Assembly (NCBI RefSeq): GCF_036226885.1
Contig: NZ_CP109027.1
Span: 3,162,001-3,226,000, forward strand
Direction: 5' to 3'
DNA from: Streptomyces sp. NBC_00663
GTDB lineage: Bacteria > Actinomycetota > Actinomycetes > Streptomycetales > Streptomycetaceae
DNA length: 64,000 nt
The translations under genes were made by a program, and so were the position numbers. The notes below the pieces were generated by a model. The model searched no databases. It saw nothing but the letters and a program-made list of their open reading frames with translations, and had not been told where the DNA came from. Numbering within the stretch: position 1 is the first letter of the stretch; each line of letters begins with the position of its first letter. Shown here piece by piece: positions 1 to 7,847 of this stretch.

Positions 1-1029
1 CTGCTAGAAAATTTGCGGCGTCACGCCGAAATCAAGACAGTGGGAAGGTCGAGGTTCCCCGGTTCACTGAACAGAAAGAATGCACTCTGGAAAGAGTACC
101 GAAACTTTCTTCGTCAGGCTTTGAGCAACTTTGAAGCGGCGATCACCGTTCCTAATCGGTCGGCATGCCTTCTGTATTATTATGCGATGTTGAACTTCGC
201 CAAGGCGGAGCTTCTCAGCACCGTTCCAAATAGCATCACCGGTAAATTCGTTGGCCATGGGCTGAGTTTCAGTCCTAGTCGTGCGAAATCGGTTGCGGGT
301 GATGTCTTGGTAGTTAAGGATGGGGTATTCCCCTGGCTCTACGAATCCCGCACCGGACACAAGCTTGGCGTTGGCACCAAGCTTTCCGTAAAGCGATTGC
401 TTGCCCAAATCCCGGAAATCTCTACGCAGGTCACCGATGCCGCTCTGGGTGAGAGTGTAATTGCAGCCGTGCACCACATGGTGGCGGCGGATGACGACAA
501 GAGCTGGACGGTGCTCCTGACTGAGGGAAGTATTCCTACCGGCAGCAAGACGGAGCGATTGCTTCTCACTCACTTCCGTGAAGTCAGCGTCCCGCTAAAT
601 TGGCGCGATCACTTCGCTATGAGCAGGCGACACATCAGCAAAGTCAGATTGTTTGAGTCTATCGATACATGTTTGAGGCCATCACCAGGGCAAATTGACC
701 TAAAAGGCAGCATGAGGCTTACGCAAAAGATCCAGGACATTCTAGGCATGAGGACCTCGGAACATATGGATGCAAATATTTGCCCCAGCCTTTTCAAAAC
801 TCAAATGTTTCCCATGCCGTCATCTCTGGCGCGATATGCGATCACATATTACGCCTCATCACTCGTCAGATATAAGCCGTCAGTCTTCGACTTGCAAATT
901 GCACCCGAGCAGGCTTATATGTTTGACGCCATTGCCAGGGAGTGTGCACTCCCTATGCTCATTGACACTCTTTCCGGACTCGAAGGACAGGACCAGCTCT
1001 TCTTTGCCGCAGGCGCCCATCGCAATTAG
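1..1029 (+). CDS. YaaC-like family protein, 5' end cut by window edge
   Basis: The reading frame is open from base 1, so the first visible start candidate (TTG at 13) may be internal and the true start may lie outside the window. About 340 residues are visible. The pattern LLYYYAMLNFAKAELL near residue 50 and a C-terminal segment with YYASSLVRYKPS followed by an LPML motif resemble what I recall of the YaaC-like family, whose function is unknown. There is no signal peptide or membrane segment. Base composition is much closer to 50% GC than the rest of the window, and codon use is mixed, which points to recent transfer. The gene lies left of a tRNA-derived attachment site, so it is probably cargo of an integrated element. 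The family call is moderately sure; no role should be inferred. Confidence 0.55.
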   Translation: MLENLRRHAEIKTVGRSRFPGSLNRKNALWKEYRNFLRQALSNFEAAITVPNRSACLLYYYAMLNFAKAELLSTVPNSITGKFVGHGLSFSPSRAKSVAGDVLVVKDGVFPWLYESRTGHKLGVGTKLSVKRLLAQIPEISTQVTDAALGESVIAAVHHMVAADDDKSWTVLLTEGSIPTGSKTERLLLTHFREVSVPLNWRDHFAMSRRHISKVRLFESIDTCLRPSPGQIDLKGSMRLTQKIQDILGMRTSEHMDANICPSLFKTQMFPMPSSLARYAITYYASSLVRYKPSVFDLQIAPEQAYMFDAIARECALPMLIDTLSGLEGQDQLFFAAGAHRN

Positions 1030-1287
1030 GGCGATTGAGTGTGGGTAGGAGCGGGCGCAGCGGTGTCGGGCCGTCTGCGGACTGCCAAACGGCGGCCGAC
1101 AGTCGGTCAGCACGCCGGCGGCCTCCCTCTGCGATCTATTCCAGCACCTTCGCGATCCGGACGTCGTCGGCGATCCTGTCGAGCAGCTCCGTGAGCAGCA
1201 CCTCACCGCTATAGATGTATTACTTCATGCATTAAGTGCCTTCCGCACCGATTTCGCCGTATTAGTGCTTTCGATCCCGATTGCGAA

Positions 1288-1303
1288 TGTGACCTTAATC
1301 ACA
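1288..1303. promoter_or_regulatory. CRP-like palindrome
   Basis: The 16 bases TGTGACCTTAATCACA match the general CRP/FNR-family half-sites TGTGA-N6-TCACA perfectly. It sits about 285 bases upstream of the small ORF at 1589 and about 260 after the YaaC-like stop. Whether the host Crp protein, or a regulator carried by the element, binds it is unknown. Confidence 0.4.
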
Positions 1304-1503
1304 CTAGCTCGTCGCTAATTACCTTGATCGCATGACACTGAACGCGAGCTTCCGCTTGCCTGTCGCCGCAGGCCATGCGCCTCCTGAAAGGTGACACGAA
1401 GGGGTTCCAACGCGACCGCAGGTTGCGGCGACGAGTAAACCGCCGAAGATCGAGTTACGTCCGTTAACCGATCTAACCCGCGATCTAATTATCCGAGACG
1501 CGG

Positions 1504-1536
1504 AAAGGGCCGCCCCGTGATGGGAGGCGGCCCCTT
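1504..1536 (+). terminator. GC-rich hairpin, possible terminator
   Basis: The arms AAGGGCCGCC and GGCGGCCCCTT flank a loop of about 11 bases and pair almost perfectly. Only two T residues follow, so it is weak as an intrinsic terminator. Its position before the small ORF at 1589 would suit termination of a transcript from the left. Confidence 0.4.
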
Positions 1537-1588
1537 GTGCTCCGCGTGAATTCGAGGGATCGAGATCAACACCGGAGGTGTGTCCAGC

Positions 1589-1789
1589 ATGTCAGAGCGT
1601 TCCAGTGCTGAGGAACCAGGCTTTCTGACGATCTTCAGGCCGTCTCCCGCCGCTGCGGGACTGTGCGCCTACGTTGTCGTCGAGGCGACCGCGTGGTTCA
1701 GTGGCCTCCCCGCGAGCGCGACGATGACCGCGAAGTTCGGAATCGTCGCGACGGTTCTGATCAAGGAGTGTGTCCGCAGAGGACGTTGA
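1589..1789 (+). CDS. Small hypothetical protein of the integrated element
   Basis: This 66-residue ORF starts at ATG 1589, ten bases after a GGAGG ribosome-binding site (1574-1578); an in-frame GTG at 1580 overlaps that site and is unlikely. The protein has a hydrophobic stretch, GLCAYVVVEATAWF, then a second moderately hydrophobic segment ending in the basic tail KECVRRGR, so it could be a membrane-associated peptide. I do not recognise the family. It lies about 150 bases left of the tRNA-derived attachment site, the position where actinomycete integrative elements often carry small genes. The strong ribosome-binding site supports it; the function is unknown. Confidence 0.5.
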   Translation: MSERSSAEEPGFLTIFRPSPAAAGLCAYVVVEATAWFSGLPASATMTAKFGIVATVLIKECVRRGR

Positions 1790-1937
1790 TCCGGGCGCCG
1801 GGCGGCGGCTCATCCTCCCCTGCCCGTGGTGACTACCATCAGACGGTCTCCGACACACCTCCGACACAGGGAGCGCCGCCCGCACCCCCGGCGAGGTTCG
1901 ACCGCAGGTCAGAGGCGGTGTAGCGCCATGATCAGGC

Positions 1938-1983
1938 ACGGTCTCCGGAACCGTGTGCGCAGGTTCGAATCCTGCCGTGGGCA
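1938..1983 (+). other. tRNA-Arg(CCG) 3' fragment, probable attachment site (attR/attL)
   Basis: From 1938 the sequence folds as a tRNA from the anticodon arm to the discriminator base. The anticodon stem is ACGGT/ACCGT around loop CTCCGGA (anticodon CCG). The T-arm is GCAGG-TTCGAAT-CCTGC, the 3' acceptor strand is CGTGGGC, and the discriminator is A. Upstream bases cannot supply the partner acceptor strand GCCCACG or a normal D-arm, so this is not an intact tRNA. A 3' tRNA fragment still joined to its native terminator, next to lower-GC foreign-looking DNA, is the classic product of tyrosine-integrase insertion into a tRNA gene. The intact tRNA would lie at the far, unseen end of the element. 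Confidence 0.75.
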
Positions 1984-1992
1984 CATCACTGA

Positions 1993-2029
1993 GAGCGGGA
2001 CCCAGTCAGACTGGGTCCCGCTCTTTTTT
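1993..2029 (+). terminator. Strong intrinsic terminator (native tRNA terminator)
   Basis: A perfect 13-bp stem, GAGCGGGACCCAG paired with CTGGGTCCCGCTC around a 5-base loop, is followed by TTTTTT. It is one of the few canonical intrinsic terminators in the window. Its place ten bases after the tRNA fragment marks it as the original tRNA terminator. Confidence 0.85.
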
Positions 2030-2078
2030 GTTTTGGGGCCGGGGTGGGGTCAACCGGGGTGGTGGCAGGGGGAGTTCG

Positions 2079-3619
2079 TTGGCTGTGCTCGCTCAGCGTG
2101 TGGTCGCGTTGGTGGTGGTGAGGGGGGCTCCGGCGGATCGGGGGCGGTTCGAGGAGGAGTGCGGGCGGCTGGGGTGGGTCGTGCTGGAGCGGCCGGGTGA
2201 GAGGGCGGACGGGGCGGAGGTCTCGTACGTCGTCGGGCTGCGGTTGTTCGGGGTCGGGTGGCCGAGGGGGCCCGGGAGCAGGTGAAGGGGGTGGCCGGGC
2301 GGCTCGATCTGGGTGTGCGGGTGGTGGCGGCGGAGCGGGTGCGCGGCGGGGGCGATGAGCGGCTTCCGATGTGGCGGACGGTGGGCCACTCGCCGGAAGT
2401 GGCGGCGACGGCGTCGGGGGCGTCCTGGAGGGCGTGGGGTTCGCGGCTGGGAGGCTTGCGGCGGCGGGTCTGGGCCGTCGATGAGGCGGAGGCCTTGCGG
2501 TTGGCGCGTCGGCCGTTGCCGGGGGGCGAGCTGGCGCCGGCCGGGGTGAAGGTACGGAGTGCGGTGCCGGAGGCGGACGGTGCCGGGGTGCTGCCGCGGG
2601 ACATCGGGCCGGTGCTGGTCGCTTGGGTGGCGCTGCTCGGTGTGGCCTACGGAGTCGTCGCCGCTCATTCCGGTCTGCGGGGCGGCAACGCTCTTCAGGT
2701 GACCGTCGGGCCGGTGGCGGTCGCCCTGGGCTGTGCGGGTGCGCGCTGGGCGATCCGCAGGCTGTGGTTGACCAGGGACTTCGCGTGGACGTTGCTCGGG
2801 GGCGCCGGTACCACGTCGCTTCTGTGCCTGCTCGCCCTCGGCCTCGGTCTCGGTCTGGGCGGCAGGGCGGACGACGGCGGGGCGGAGCTCTTCGCCGACC
2901 TGGCGCACACCCTGTGGATTCTGATGACCGGCTTGTTGCCGGCCGTCCTGCTGTCGGGCGGACTGTTCCTGCTCTTCTACTCGTCGGGGTGGCGGTCCCT
3001 GACGCCCTGGCTGCTGCCCTTCGTGATCCCGGTCGCTCTCGGGCTGCTGCCGGGGGCGGGCGGGCTGGTGGTGCGTCAGTATCTCGACGCGTTCGGCACG
3101 GAGCCCGCGGCCGTGGGGGTCTCGTGGTACTGGCAGTTGCGCGCCACCGCCTCCTGGATGCCGCGGCTGGCGCTGGTACTGGTGGTGCCGTCCGCCCTGG
3201 GCTACCTCCGGGCTCTGCACCAGCCTGTGCGCACTCGGGCCATGATGGTCGCGTCCGGGATCGTCGCGGCCTTCCTGGTGTACACCAGCCTCACCAATCA
3301 TCTGCTCGACCCGGCCCGCGCGGCAGGCCGCGACGCCGTCTCCGCCGCCTCGCACTGGCGCACCCCCTCCCCCTTCTACGGCATCGAGCCGACCTGGGTG
3401 TGCGCCGCTCCCCTCGCCGGCAAGACCGTTGGTGATGTGCCCGTCGTGGGTGGGGTCTTCTCGGCCGAGCGGGCGTATCTCATGCTCGGGGACTCCGAGG
3501 GCACCGTGGTGTTCTGGGCCCCTCTGGGCGAGGGGGCGGCGGAGACGTTGGAGATGCCGTTGGACGCGTTGCGGATACGGGGCGTCCGGCGTCCTTGGGC
3601 GGGGTGTGGGCGGCCGTGA
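2079..3619 (+). pseudogene. Multi-pass membrane protein gene with an apparent one-base frameshift
   Basis: The body (GTG 2258 to stop 3619) encodes about 450 residues with roughly seven or eight hydrophobic segments, for example VLVAWVALLGVAYGVVAAH and LLCLLALGLGLGLG, and no recognised catalytic motif. A better N-terminus lies in another frame: TTG 2079 follows a GGGGGAG ribosome-binding site and encodes AVLAQRVVALVVVRGAP, running on to GLRLFGVG near 2257. Adding one G to the GGG run at 2256-2258 would join the two frames smoothly. Either the gene carries a real frameshift, or the deletion is a sequencing error in a G-rich run. The whole-length protein would be about 513 residues. It is immediately downstream of the tRNA terminator. 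Function unknown. Confidence 0.6.
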
Positions 3620-3822
3620 GCTTTCCCACAGATCGTTTGCAGGTGGGATGACAACTTCGTTTCCGGTTCGATCAGTTGAGGTTCTTCTCCGTCGGCTCAC
3701 CGTTTGCGGAGTGTAAGAAACTGGGCAGGTTTTCCTTTCAACAATGGTCTTTCCGGCTTTCGTCCCGTTCACTCGGAACCGTCCCCCGTACGGCAGTTCA
3801 GACCTGGGAAGCGTGTACGGAT

Positions 3823-5622
3823 ATGTCCAATTCATCCGAGACGTCTGAAGTCCCGATAAATCCGCACACAGTTAGCGTCGCCGAGGTGATCCCGGGCGAC
3901 CTGGTCGCCCTGTCGCCCGGCGACGTGGAACAGCAGCGCTGGTACGTCGTCACGCACACGCTGCCCGAGTCGCCGGAGACGATCCGGGTGTCGCTCCGGC
4001 CGCCGCTCGGCGGGTTGGACCACGACGAGGTGCTCGGCCGCGAGCGGACCGTCACCGTCGCCTGCCACCGGCTGGACGTGGCGGCCGTGCCCCGGCTGTC
4101 CTCGCCGCCGCTCGACGACGTCGAGTTCCGGGACGGCGACCGGGTGGGCTCGGTGCGGGCCGTCGATCCGCGGGCCGTCGAGGTGACGTACGTACGGCGT
4201 TGGGGCGTCTGGCACCGGGACCTCGACGTCTGCGCGGAGGAGCCGGTGACGGACGGGGAGGTGCGGGGGTGGGCCCGTGACGCCGACCGGGAGGGGTATG
4301 TCGTACGGCATCACCCGCGGCCGGCGCGGGAAGCCGCTGCCAATGGGCCGCGGCGGGTGGTCGTCACCGGGCTCGGGGCCGTGACTCCGCTCGGGGTCGG
4401 GGTGGATGCGTTGTGGCGGGGGCTGCTTGAGGGGCGGCACGGGATACGGGAGTTGGCGGGGGACGAGTTCGGTGAGCTGCCCGTACGGGTGGCCGGGACC
4501 GTGCCCGTCGACCCTGCCGAGTTGCTGCCACGGGCCGCCGCGCGGCGGATGAACCGGGCCGCTCAGTTCGCCGTGCTCGCCGCGCGGGAGGCGTGGGCCG
4601 ATGCCGGGTTCGTGGACGGTGGAACCCTGGAGAGCGGGCTCGCGCCCGAGCGGGTCGGGGTGAGTCTGGGGGCGATCCTCGGGGACGCCTCCGTGCTGGT
4701 CGGCGGGGATCGGAAGCTGCGGGAGAAGGGACCCCGGGGCGTCTCACCGCTCACCACGCCGATGACCGTGCCCTCGCAGGCCGCCTCGCAGGTCTCCCTC
4801 GATCTGCACATCACCGGTGAGGCCCGGACCGTGACCAGTGCGTGTGCCTCCGGCACCGAGGCGATCGGGCAGGCCATCGACCGCATACGGTACGGCCGGG
4901 TCGACGTCGCCCTCGCGGGCGGTGCGGAAGCCGTCGTGACGCCGGCGATCATGGCGTCGTTCGCCTCGATGCGGGCGTTGTCCCAGGCCGGGCTGGAGGA
5001 CGGGCGTTCGCCCTCACGGCCGTTCGCCAAGGACCGGGGCGGGTTCGTGAACGGCGAAGGGGCGGGGGTGCTGGTGCTGGAGGCCGAGGAACACGCCCTC
5101 GCCCGGGGCGCGCGCGTCTACTGCGAGGCCGCGGGGTGGGGGCTGTCCGCCGACGCGCATCACATGGCCGCGCCCGATCCGTCGGGCAGCGGGGTCGCGC
5201 TCGCACTGCGGCGGGCGGTGCGGGATGCCGGGGGGCATGTGGTGGACGTCGTCCATGTGAACGCGCATGCCACGGCGACCGTGGAGGGGGATCTGGCCGA
5301 GGCGGGTGCGCTGCGGGCCGTGTTCGGGAACCGGTCGACGTCCGGGGCCGTGCCGGTGACCGCGCTCAAGGGGCACCTCGGGCATTTGCAGGGGGCCGCG
5401 GGCGGGGTGGAGGCCGTGGCCACCGTACTGACGCTGCATCACGGAGTCGTGCCGCCGACCGTGGGGTGTGCGGAGGTGGACGACGACGTGGAGCTGGATG
5501 TGGTGACGGGGGCTCCGCGGGAGTTGCCGGGGGACGGGGATCTGGCGCTCAGCAATTCGTTCGGGTTCGGGGGGCACAACGCGGTGCTGGCCCTGCGGCG
5601 GACGGGCCGCGAAACGCGTTGA
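3823..5622 (+). CDS. Beta-ketoacyl-ACP synthase (KAS II type) with N-terminal extension
   Basis: ATG 3823 gives 599 residues. Residues 177-599 are a thiolase-fold ketosynthase starting RRVVVTGLGAVTPLGVG. The active-site cysteine is C341 in TSACASGTEA, the first histidine H482 in NAHATAT, and the conserved lysine and second histidine are in LKGHLGH (516-521). The motif is HAT rather than the usual HGT. All residues for decarboxylative condensation of acyl-ACP with malonyl-ACP are present. Residues 1-170 form an extra domain, charged and beta-rich in appearance, that normal FabF (about 410 residues) lacks; I do not recognise it. There is no adjacent ACP, acyltransferase or ketoreductase gene, so it is not visibly part of a PKS or fatty-acid operon. 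An upstream AT-richer stretch (3640-3822) probably holds the promoter. Confidence 0.85.
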   Translation: MSNSSETSEVPINPHTVSVAEVIPGDLVALSPGDVEQQRWYVVTHTLPESPETIRVSLRPPLGGLDHDEVLGRERTVTVACHRLDVAAVPRLSSPPLDDVEFRDGDRVGSVRAVDPRAVEVTYVRRWGVWHRDLDVCAEEPVTDGEVRGWARDADREGYVVRHHPRPAREAAANGPRRVVVTGLGAVTPLGVGVDALWRGLLEGRHGIRELAGDEFGELPVRVAGTVPVDPAELLPRAAARRMNRAAQFAVLAAREAWADAGFVDGGTLESGLAPERVGVSLGAILGDASVLVGGDRKLREKGPRGVSPLTTPMTVPSQAASQVSLDLHITGEARTVTSACASGTEAIGQAIDRIRYGRVDVALAGGAEAVVTPAIMASFASMRALSQAGLEDGRSPSRPFAKDRGGFVNGEGAGVLVLEAEEHALARGARVYCEAAGWGLSADAHHMAAPDPSGSGVALALRRAVRDAGGHVVDVVHVNAHATATVEGDLAEAGALRAVFGNRSTSGAVPVTALKGHLGHLQGAAGGVEAVATVLTLHHGVVPPTVGCAEVDDDVELDVVTGAPRELPGDGDLALSNSFGFGGHNAVLALRRTGRETR

Positions 5623-5729
5623 GGGGCGGCCGGGCTCAGCGGAGTTCGGCACCGCCGGCCAGCGAGGTGGTGGCTGAGCGCCGTCGCCGCGGAAGGACAA
5701 GACGGCAGACACCCCGACAGGCGTCGGCA

Positions 5730-6782
5730 TCAGGCCGAGCGTTTGCGGGGAGTGGTCTTCTTCGCTGACGTCTTCTTCGCCGTCGATGCCGACGCGGTCT
5801 TCTTCGCCGCCGCCGTCTTCTTGGCCGAGCCCGCCGCCGTCTTCTTCGTCGCCGTCGACTTCTTCGCCGATGCCGATGCCGACGCCGACGCCGACGTTGT
5901 CTTCTTCGCCGTCGTCTTGGACGTCGACTTCCTGCCGGTCGCCGGCTTCGGGGTCGTGCGGGACGTCTTGCGCGGCGGGAGCTGTCTGACCTCCGCCGGT
6001 TCCTCGCCGCGGGACTCCTTCGCCTCGCGCACGCTCTTCTCCAGGGCGGCCATGAGGTCGAGGACCTTGCCGCCCTTGCCCGGTTCCGGGGCCTCCGGCG
6101 GAGTCTCGCCGGCGGCCTTCGCGGCGACGACCTCCTCCAGGGCCTCGCGGTACTCGTCGTGGAGGTCTTCGAGGTCGATCTCGCCCAGGGTGTCCATGAG
6201 GGCGTCGGCGAGGTCGAGTTCCTTGTCGTTGACGGTGACCTTGGTGTCGGGGGCGACGCCCTGGGGGGCGCGGACCTCGTCCGGCCACAGCAGGCCGTGC
6301 ATGGCGATCGCGTCGTCGACCACCCGCAGCATCCCCAGCCGCTCCCTCCCCCGCAGCGCGTATTTGGCGATCGCCACCTTGTTGCTGCGCTTCAGTGCCT
6401 CCCGGAGGAGCGTGTACGGCTTCGCCGCGGGGGCGCCGCCCGCCGCCAGGTAGTACGCGGCGTCCATCTGGAGCGGGTCGATCCGGTCGGCCGGCACGAA
6501 GGCCACGATCTCGATCGTCTTCGCCGTCGGCAGCGGGAGGTGGGAGAGGTCCTCGTCGGTGATGGGGACGATCGTGCCGTCCGCGTCCTCGTAGCCCTTG
6601 CCGATCTCGGCCCCGCTGACCTCCTTCTCCTCCAGCTCGCACACCTTGCGGTAGCGGATGCGGCCGCCGTCCTCCAGATGGATCTGGCGGAAGGAGATCG
6701 AGTGGCTCTCGGTGGCGTTGACCAGCTTGATCGGGATGCTGACCAGCCCGAACGAGATCGCACCGTTCCATATGGATCGCAC
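5730..6782 (-). CDS. ku: Ku DNA end-binding protein (non-homologous end joining)
   Basis: The 350-residue protein begins MRSIWNGAISFGLVSIPIKL, the hallmark N-terminus of bacterial Ku. It keeps the core ring domain to about residue 255, including the KVCELEEKEV and LDLADALMDTLGEIDL-like regions. Residues from about 285 to the end form a long tail of Lys-Lys-Thr/Ala/Ser blocks resembling histone H1, probably a DNA-binding extension; such tails are known in some actinobacterial Ku proteins. Ku binds double-strand ends as a homodimer and recruits LigD. The ligD polymerase-domain gene starts 62 bases away on the other strand, so the two probably share a divergent promoter region. Confidence 0.95.
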   Translation of the reverse strand: MRSIWNGAISFGLVSIPIKLVNATESHSISFRQIHLEDGGRIRYRKVCELEEKEVSGAEIGKGYEDADGTIVPITDEDLSHLPLPTAKTIEIVAFVPADRIDPLQMDAAYYLAAGGAPAAKPYTLLREALKRSNKVAIAKYALRGRERLGMLRVVDDAIAMHGLLWPDEVRAPQGVAPDTKVTVNDKELDLADALMDTLGEIDLEDLHDEYREALEEVVAAKAAGETPPEAPEPGKGGKVLDLMAALEKSVREAKESRGEEPAEVRQLPPRKTSRTTPKPATGRKSTSKTTAKKTTSASASASASAKKSTATKKTAAGSAKKTAAAKKTASASTAKKTSAKKTTPRKRSA

Positions 6783-6844
6783 GGTCAGTACCCTTTCGAC
6801 GCATAACGGTCGGTATCACGTTATTTGCGTGAGATTCTCATCGT

Positions 6845-7735
6845 ATGACGCCGATCACGGAGGTGGAGGGCCGCCGGCTCGCGCTCAGCAACCTGGAGAA
6901 GGTGCTGTATCCCGCGACCGGGTTCACCAAGGGCGAGCTGCTGCACTACTACGCCACGACCGCCGACGCCCTGCTCCCCCACCTGCGGGACCGCCCGCTG
7001 TCCTTCCTGCGCTACCCGGACGGGCCCGACGGGCAGGTGTTCTTCGCCAAGAACGTGCCGCCGGGTACGCCCGACTGGGTCACCACCGCCGAGGTGCCGA
7101 GGTCGGAGGGGCCGGCCCGGATGGTCGTCGTACAGGATCTGCCGTCGTTGATGTGGGCGGCGAACCTGGTGACCGAGTTCCACACGCCGCAGTGGGTCGT
7201 CGGCGCGCCGGCCGAGGCCGATCGGGTCGTCTTCGACCTCGATCCCGGGCCGCCCGCCACCGTCGTCGAGTGCTGCGAGGTGGCGCTGTGGCTGCGGGAG
7301 CGGCTCGCGGCGGACGGGATCGCGGCGTACGCCAAGACGTCCGGGTCGAAGGGGCTGCATCTGCTGGCGGCGGTGCGGCCGACGTCGTCCGAACAGGTGT
7401 CGGAGTACGCCAAGGAACTCGCCGTGGCCGCCGAGCGGGCGCTGCCGAAGCGGGTCGTGCACCGGATGACGCGGAGCCTGCGGCCCGGGAAGGTGTTCGT
7501 CGACTGGAGTCAGAACGCCGCCCGGAAGACCACCGCCACCCCGTACACCCTGCGCGCCCGCCCCGAGCCCAGCGTCTCCGCGCCGGTCACCTGGACGGAG
7601 GTCGAGGAGTGCCGGTCGGCCCGTCAACTCGCCTTCCTGGCACCGGACATCGGGCCTCGGTTGCAGGACTACGGCGATCTGCTCGCGCCACTCCTCGACA
7701 CGCGGTCCGCCGGACGGCTGCCCCGGCTCGGTTGA
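6845..7735 (+). CDS. LigD-type primase-polymerase (NHEJ), stand-alone
   Basis: This 296-residue protein is an archaeo-eukaryotic primase-superfamily polymerase of the LigD POL type. Catalytic metal ligands are in FDLDPG (D131, D133), followed by SGSKGLH (166-172) and the third acidic residue in KVFVDWSQN (D220). In LigD this domain fills gaps with ribonucleotides during Ku-dependent end joining. Here there is no fused ligase or 3'-phosphoesterase domain, so ligation must come from a separate protein encoded elsewhere. The gene is divergent from ku with a 62-base gap. The ATG at 6845 has no clear ribosome-binding site, so the transcript may be nearly leaderless. Confidence 0.93.
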   Translation: MTPITEVEGRRLALSNLEKVLYPATGFTKGELLHYYATTADALLPHLRDRPLSFLRYPDGPDGQVFFAKNVPPGTPDWVTTAEVPRSEGPARMVVVQDLPSLMWAANLVTEFHTPQWVVGAPAEADRVVFDLDPGPPATVVECCEVALWLRERLAADGIAAYAKTSGSKGLHLLAAVRPTSSEQVSEYAKELAVAAERALPKRVVHRMTRSLRPGKVFVDWSQNAARKTTATPYTLRARPEPSVSAPVTWTEVEECRSARQLAFLAPDIGPRLQDYGDLLAPLLDTRSAGRLPRLG

Positions 7736-7765
7736 CGGTCCGACCTCGCGCCCGAACCACGCGCT

Positions 7766-7822
7766 CCGCCCCGCCTCACACCCGAGCCACACCGCCCGCC
7801 CCACCTCACACCCAAGCCACAC
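7766..7822. repeat. Two-copy tandem repeat, 30-base period
   Basis: Two 27-base copies (7766-7792 and 7796-7822) differ at two positions and are separated by three bases. They lie in the convergent gap between the LigD polymerase gene and the NERD gene, just before the latter's 3' end. Confidence 0.7.
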
Positions 7823-7847
7823 GGCCCGGCACCGACCCCGTGACGGC

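Larger units (their letters stand above)
1030..1588. other. Gene-poor AT-richer tail of the integrated element
   Basis: I see no convincing complete gene here. The stretch is AT-richer than the chromosome. It contains a CRP-like palindrome at 1288-1303 and a GC-rich hairpin at 1504-1536. A minus-strand open stretch ending at 1136, encoding the tail LLDRIADDVRIAKVLE, looks protein-like but has no start within about 30 codons, so it is at most a gene remnant. Confidence 0.5.

Noticed and set aside
1136..1213. Minus-strand remnant ending LLDRIADDVRIAKVLE
   Set aside because: The peptide looks protein-like, but there is an upstream in-frame stop within about 30 codons and no start, so it is at most a relic.
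1936..1990. Complete functional tRNA-Arg gene
   Set aside because: The anticodon and T arms are perfect, but no upstream bases pair with the acceptor strand CGTGGGC, and the D-arm is wrong, so only a 3' fragment is present.
2093..3835. 580-residue minus-strand ORF
   Set aside because: It is Arg/Pro/Gly-rich, has no motifs, and runs antisense to the membrane protein gene.
5014..6819. 601-residue minus-strand ORF
   Set aside because: It is an out-of-frame shadow of ku in its first part and antisense to the ketosynthase gene in the rest, with no domain of its own.
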